Below are positions 5,207 through 6,910 of a DNA stretch of 6,910 bases, piece by piece. The translations under genes were made by a program, and so were the position numbers. Numbering within the stretch: the first letter of the stretch is position 1; every line of letters begins with the position of its first letter. The notes beneath the pieces are model-generated. The model did not search any database, was not told the DNA's origin, and was given only the letters and a program-made list of their open reading frames with translations. Origin of the DNA: Deltaproteobacteria bacterium (GTDB lineage: Bacteria; Desulfobacterota; Desulfobulbia; Desulfobulbales; BM004); the NCBI GenBank assembly GCA_020346205.1, contig CP070776.1, positions 1,520,132 to 1,527,041 of the forward strand, written 5' to 3'.

Positions 5207-6910
5207 TTATTTTACGAAAAGGACCTCTACCCGTCTGTTCATTTCACGTCCTTTCTGGGTATCGTTACTGGCAGCAGGTTTGGTTTCACCAAAGCCTTTC
5301 ATACTCAACCGGTTCTTGGCAACTCCCTGGGTTACAAGATAATTAATAACAGCCGTTGCCCGCCTCTCTGAAAGCTTCTGATTGTATTCCTCCGTGCCGA
5401 TCCAGCATGTATGCCCGTGGATCTCAGCCTTGAGTTCAGGATGCTTTTTGAATACCTTCACCCAGCGGTTCAGCTCAAGGAATGATTCTGAACGCAGCGA
5501 ATATTTGTCAAAATCAAAAAAGATATTGTTCATTTCCAGCGTGATCTGCTCATCAACAAGGGTGCCCAGCGGATAAAGCACAATATCATGCTTGTATTCG
5601 GTATAAGTTGTTATATCAGTAAAATCCAAAGTTGCTGAGGCTCCCATATAGCCCTCTTTTTCCGCAGAATATCCATACTTATGCCCAGCAGGTAAAACAA
5701 TGACATACTCACCGGAATCCGGATCGCTTTTGGCGATACCCGCAGACTTGTTCAGGGTCAGGTCATTCCAGACAATTTCAGCTTCAAGGGGATTTTTATC
5801 AGGATCCATGACTGTACCGGAAACTGCAACTGCGACTGCAGGTCTTGCCAGTGCTGGTAATTGTGTAGCAAAGATGTCACTGGGACCGCAACCTGATCTG
5901 GGTGTGCTTATGTCTCCCTCCCAGCACTCTGACTTCTTTTCTGCAGACGCATAATAGGCAAGGTCACCTGCAGTTGTTATCTGAAAGCCCCAGTCGTTGA
6001 ATGGGGTATTTATCTCCTTGCCAAGATTGACAGGCTCACTCCACTCGGTCCAGGATGAATTGCTTTGGCGGGTGGAAACAAACACGTCAAGTCCGCCAAG
6101 CCCATAATGCCCTGAAGAACTGAAGTACAGCGTCTTGCCATCAGGGTGCAGATAGGGCGAGTATTCAGCATGGGGGGTGTTTATAGTTGCACCGAGGTTA
6201 ATAAGCTCACCTTCACCTGCTGGTGTTTCAGCATATATATAAATATCTGTATTTCCGGCATAACTGCCATGAAACAAAGTTTCCTTTGGTTTGAAGGCGC
6301 CAATATTCCCAGGCCTGTCTGAAACAAAAAGTATGGTTCTGCCGTCAGCAGGAAGCATTGCGTCAGAATCAAAATGTTCCGAGTTGATGGGGGCGGGATA
6401 ATGCATTATTTCTTTCCAGCAGTTCTTTCCTTTTTCTGCATAAAAGATATCGCCGCGCCCCAAAGATCCTGGATAGTTGCCCATAAGGGTCATCTTGTTG
6501 TTGTCTGCAGAAATGCCCAGGATCATTTCATAGCTTGGAGTTGTAATTGGGGGACCAACATTATCTGCTTTCTGCCACTTGCGGCGATGTTTGGCTGCAT
6601 AGTAAATATCCTCCCTGCCGGCCTCTTCGCCTCTATTGCGCGTAAAATAAAGTGTCTGGCTATCTGCAGAAATAATTGGCCTGAATTCAGACCCCCTCGT
6701 GTTCACCCCGGAACCGAGCCTGGTCTTTTGCAGGTTCTCTTCAGGCGTTTCAAGCAGGCTAATTATCTTGTCGAACCGCTCATTCATACTCGGAAAGTTA
6801 GCCTTGTACTTTTTATAAACATCAGCGGCAGCTTCCCAGTTTTTATCATTGACATGTGCGGCTGCTAGCCTCTGCACAGCAACAAAAGCCAATTCACAGG
6901 GACTGCTGTC
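5207..6910 (-). CDS. OmpA-family envelope protein with PD40 propeller (PorE-like), N-terminus outside window
   Basis: The frame is open to the right edge, giving 567 visible residues. A TTG at 6892 is unlikely to be the start, because coding-like sequence (DSSPCE) continues upstream; signal peptide and true start are off-window. Visible domains: a TPR-like helical pair (1-50); PD40/WD40-like propeller repeats (about 70-350) with motifs EFRPIISADSQTLYFTRN, SDAMLPADGRTILFVSDRPG and AEYSPYLHPDGKTLYFSSSG; a carboxypeptidase-regulatory-like domain (about 360-450, starting VSGTVMDPDKNPLEAEIVW); and an OmpA C-terminal domain (about 458-567: FFDFDKYSLR, YNQKLSERRA, MNRRVEV). It is expected to sit in the periplasm or on the outer membrane and bind peptidoglycan. 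In the usual GHTDxxG motif the Asp is replaced by Cys502 (GHTCWIG), while Arg517 in LSERRA is kept. Two cysteines in the propeller (329 and 341) could form a disulfide. It is convergent with surE; the promoter lies outside. Confidence 0.92.
   Translation of the reverse strand, partial: DSSPCELAFVAVQRLAAAHVNDKNWEAAADVYKKYKANFPSMNERFDKIISLLETPEENLQKTRLGSGVNTRGSEFRPIISADSQTLYFTRNRGEEAGREDIYYAAKHRRKWQKADNVGPPITTPSYEMILGISADNNKMTLMGNYPGSLGRGDIFYAEKGKNCWKEIMHYPAPINSEHFDSDAMLPADGRTILFVSDRPGNIGAFKPKETLFHGSYAGNTDIYIYAETPAGEGELINLGATINTPHAEYSPYLHPDGKTLYFSSSGHYGLGGLDVFVSTRQSNSSWTEWSEPVNLGKEINTPFNDWGFQITTAGDLAYYASAEKKSECWEGDISTPRSGCGPSDIFATQLPALARPAVAVAVSGTVMDPDKNPLEAEIVWNDLTLNKSAGIAKSDPDSGEYVIVLPAGHKYGYSAEKEGYMGASATLDFTDITTYTEYKHDIVLYPLGTLVDEQITLEMNNIFFDFDKYSLRSESFLELNRWVKVFKKHPELKAEIHGHTCWIGTEEYNQKLSERRATAVINYLVTQGVAKNRLSMKGFGETKPAASNDTQKGREMNRRVEVLFVK

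Noticed and set aside
6374..6868. Plus-strand 164-codon frame opposite the OmpA-family gene
   Set aside because: It is antisense to well-supported PD40 and TPR-like coding sequence and has no recognisable motif.

Overview
The window looks like chromosomal housekeeping DNA from a diderm (Gram-negative) bacterium. An OmpA-family envelope protein, Shine-Dalgarno sites, frequent TTG/GTG starts and a CCA-encoding tRNA suggest a deltaproteobacterium (Desulfobacterota, perhaps a sulfate reducer). This placement is inference from gene content and style only. I see no insertion sequence, CRISPR array, phage gene or integrase.

Left block (1-1943, minus strand): three genes read right to left. They are a Nif3/YbgI-type dinuclear-metal protein, a coiled-coil protein with a C-terminal C4 zinc ribbon, and the start of a ribonuclease H gene that runs off the left edge. 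The last two overlap by four bases (GTGA). The same order (Nif3, zinc ribbon, RNase H) occurs in Mycobacterium tuberculosis (Rv2230c-Rv2229c-Rv2228c), so this is an old conserved neighbourhood.

Middle block (1944-2532): no convincing protein gene. On the minus strand it holds a tRNA with a CAT anticodon, best read as tRNA-Ile2 (lysidine-modified), with a good promoter. About 230 bases follow that can fold into two structured domains and end in a strong intrinsic terminator just upstream of nif3. I could not match this RNA to a known family. It is the least explained part of the window: either a stand-alone small RNA, a tRNA-linked RNA or a regulatory leader. A possible promoter for the plus-strand genes lies at 2435-2461.

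Right block (2533-5154, plus strand): a polytopic membrane M48 zinc metallopeptidase with a C-terminal TPR domain is followed after 24 bases by surE (5'/3'-nucleotidase), probably as one operon. A hairpin terminator (5157-5185) separates surE from a convergent minus-strand gene.

Right edge (5207-6910, minus strand): a large envelope protein, cut by the window edge at its N-terminus. It has a helical TPR-like start, PD40 beta-propeller repeats, a carboxypeptidase-regulatory-like domain and an OmpA C-terminal peptidoglycan-binding domain. This architecture resembles PorE of the Bacteroidetes type IX secretion system. Its OmpA domain has Cys where the usual peptidoglycan-contacting Asp lies.
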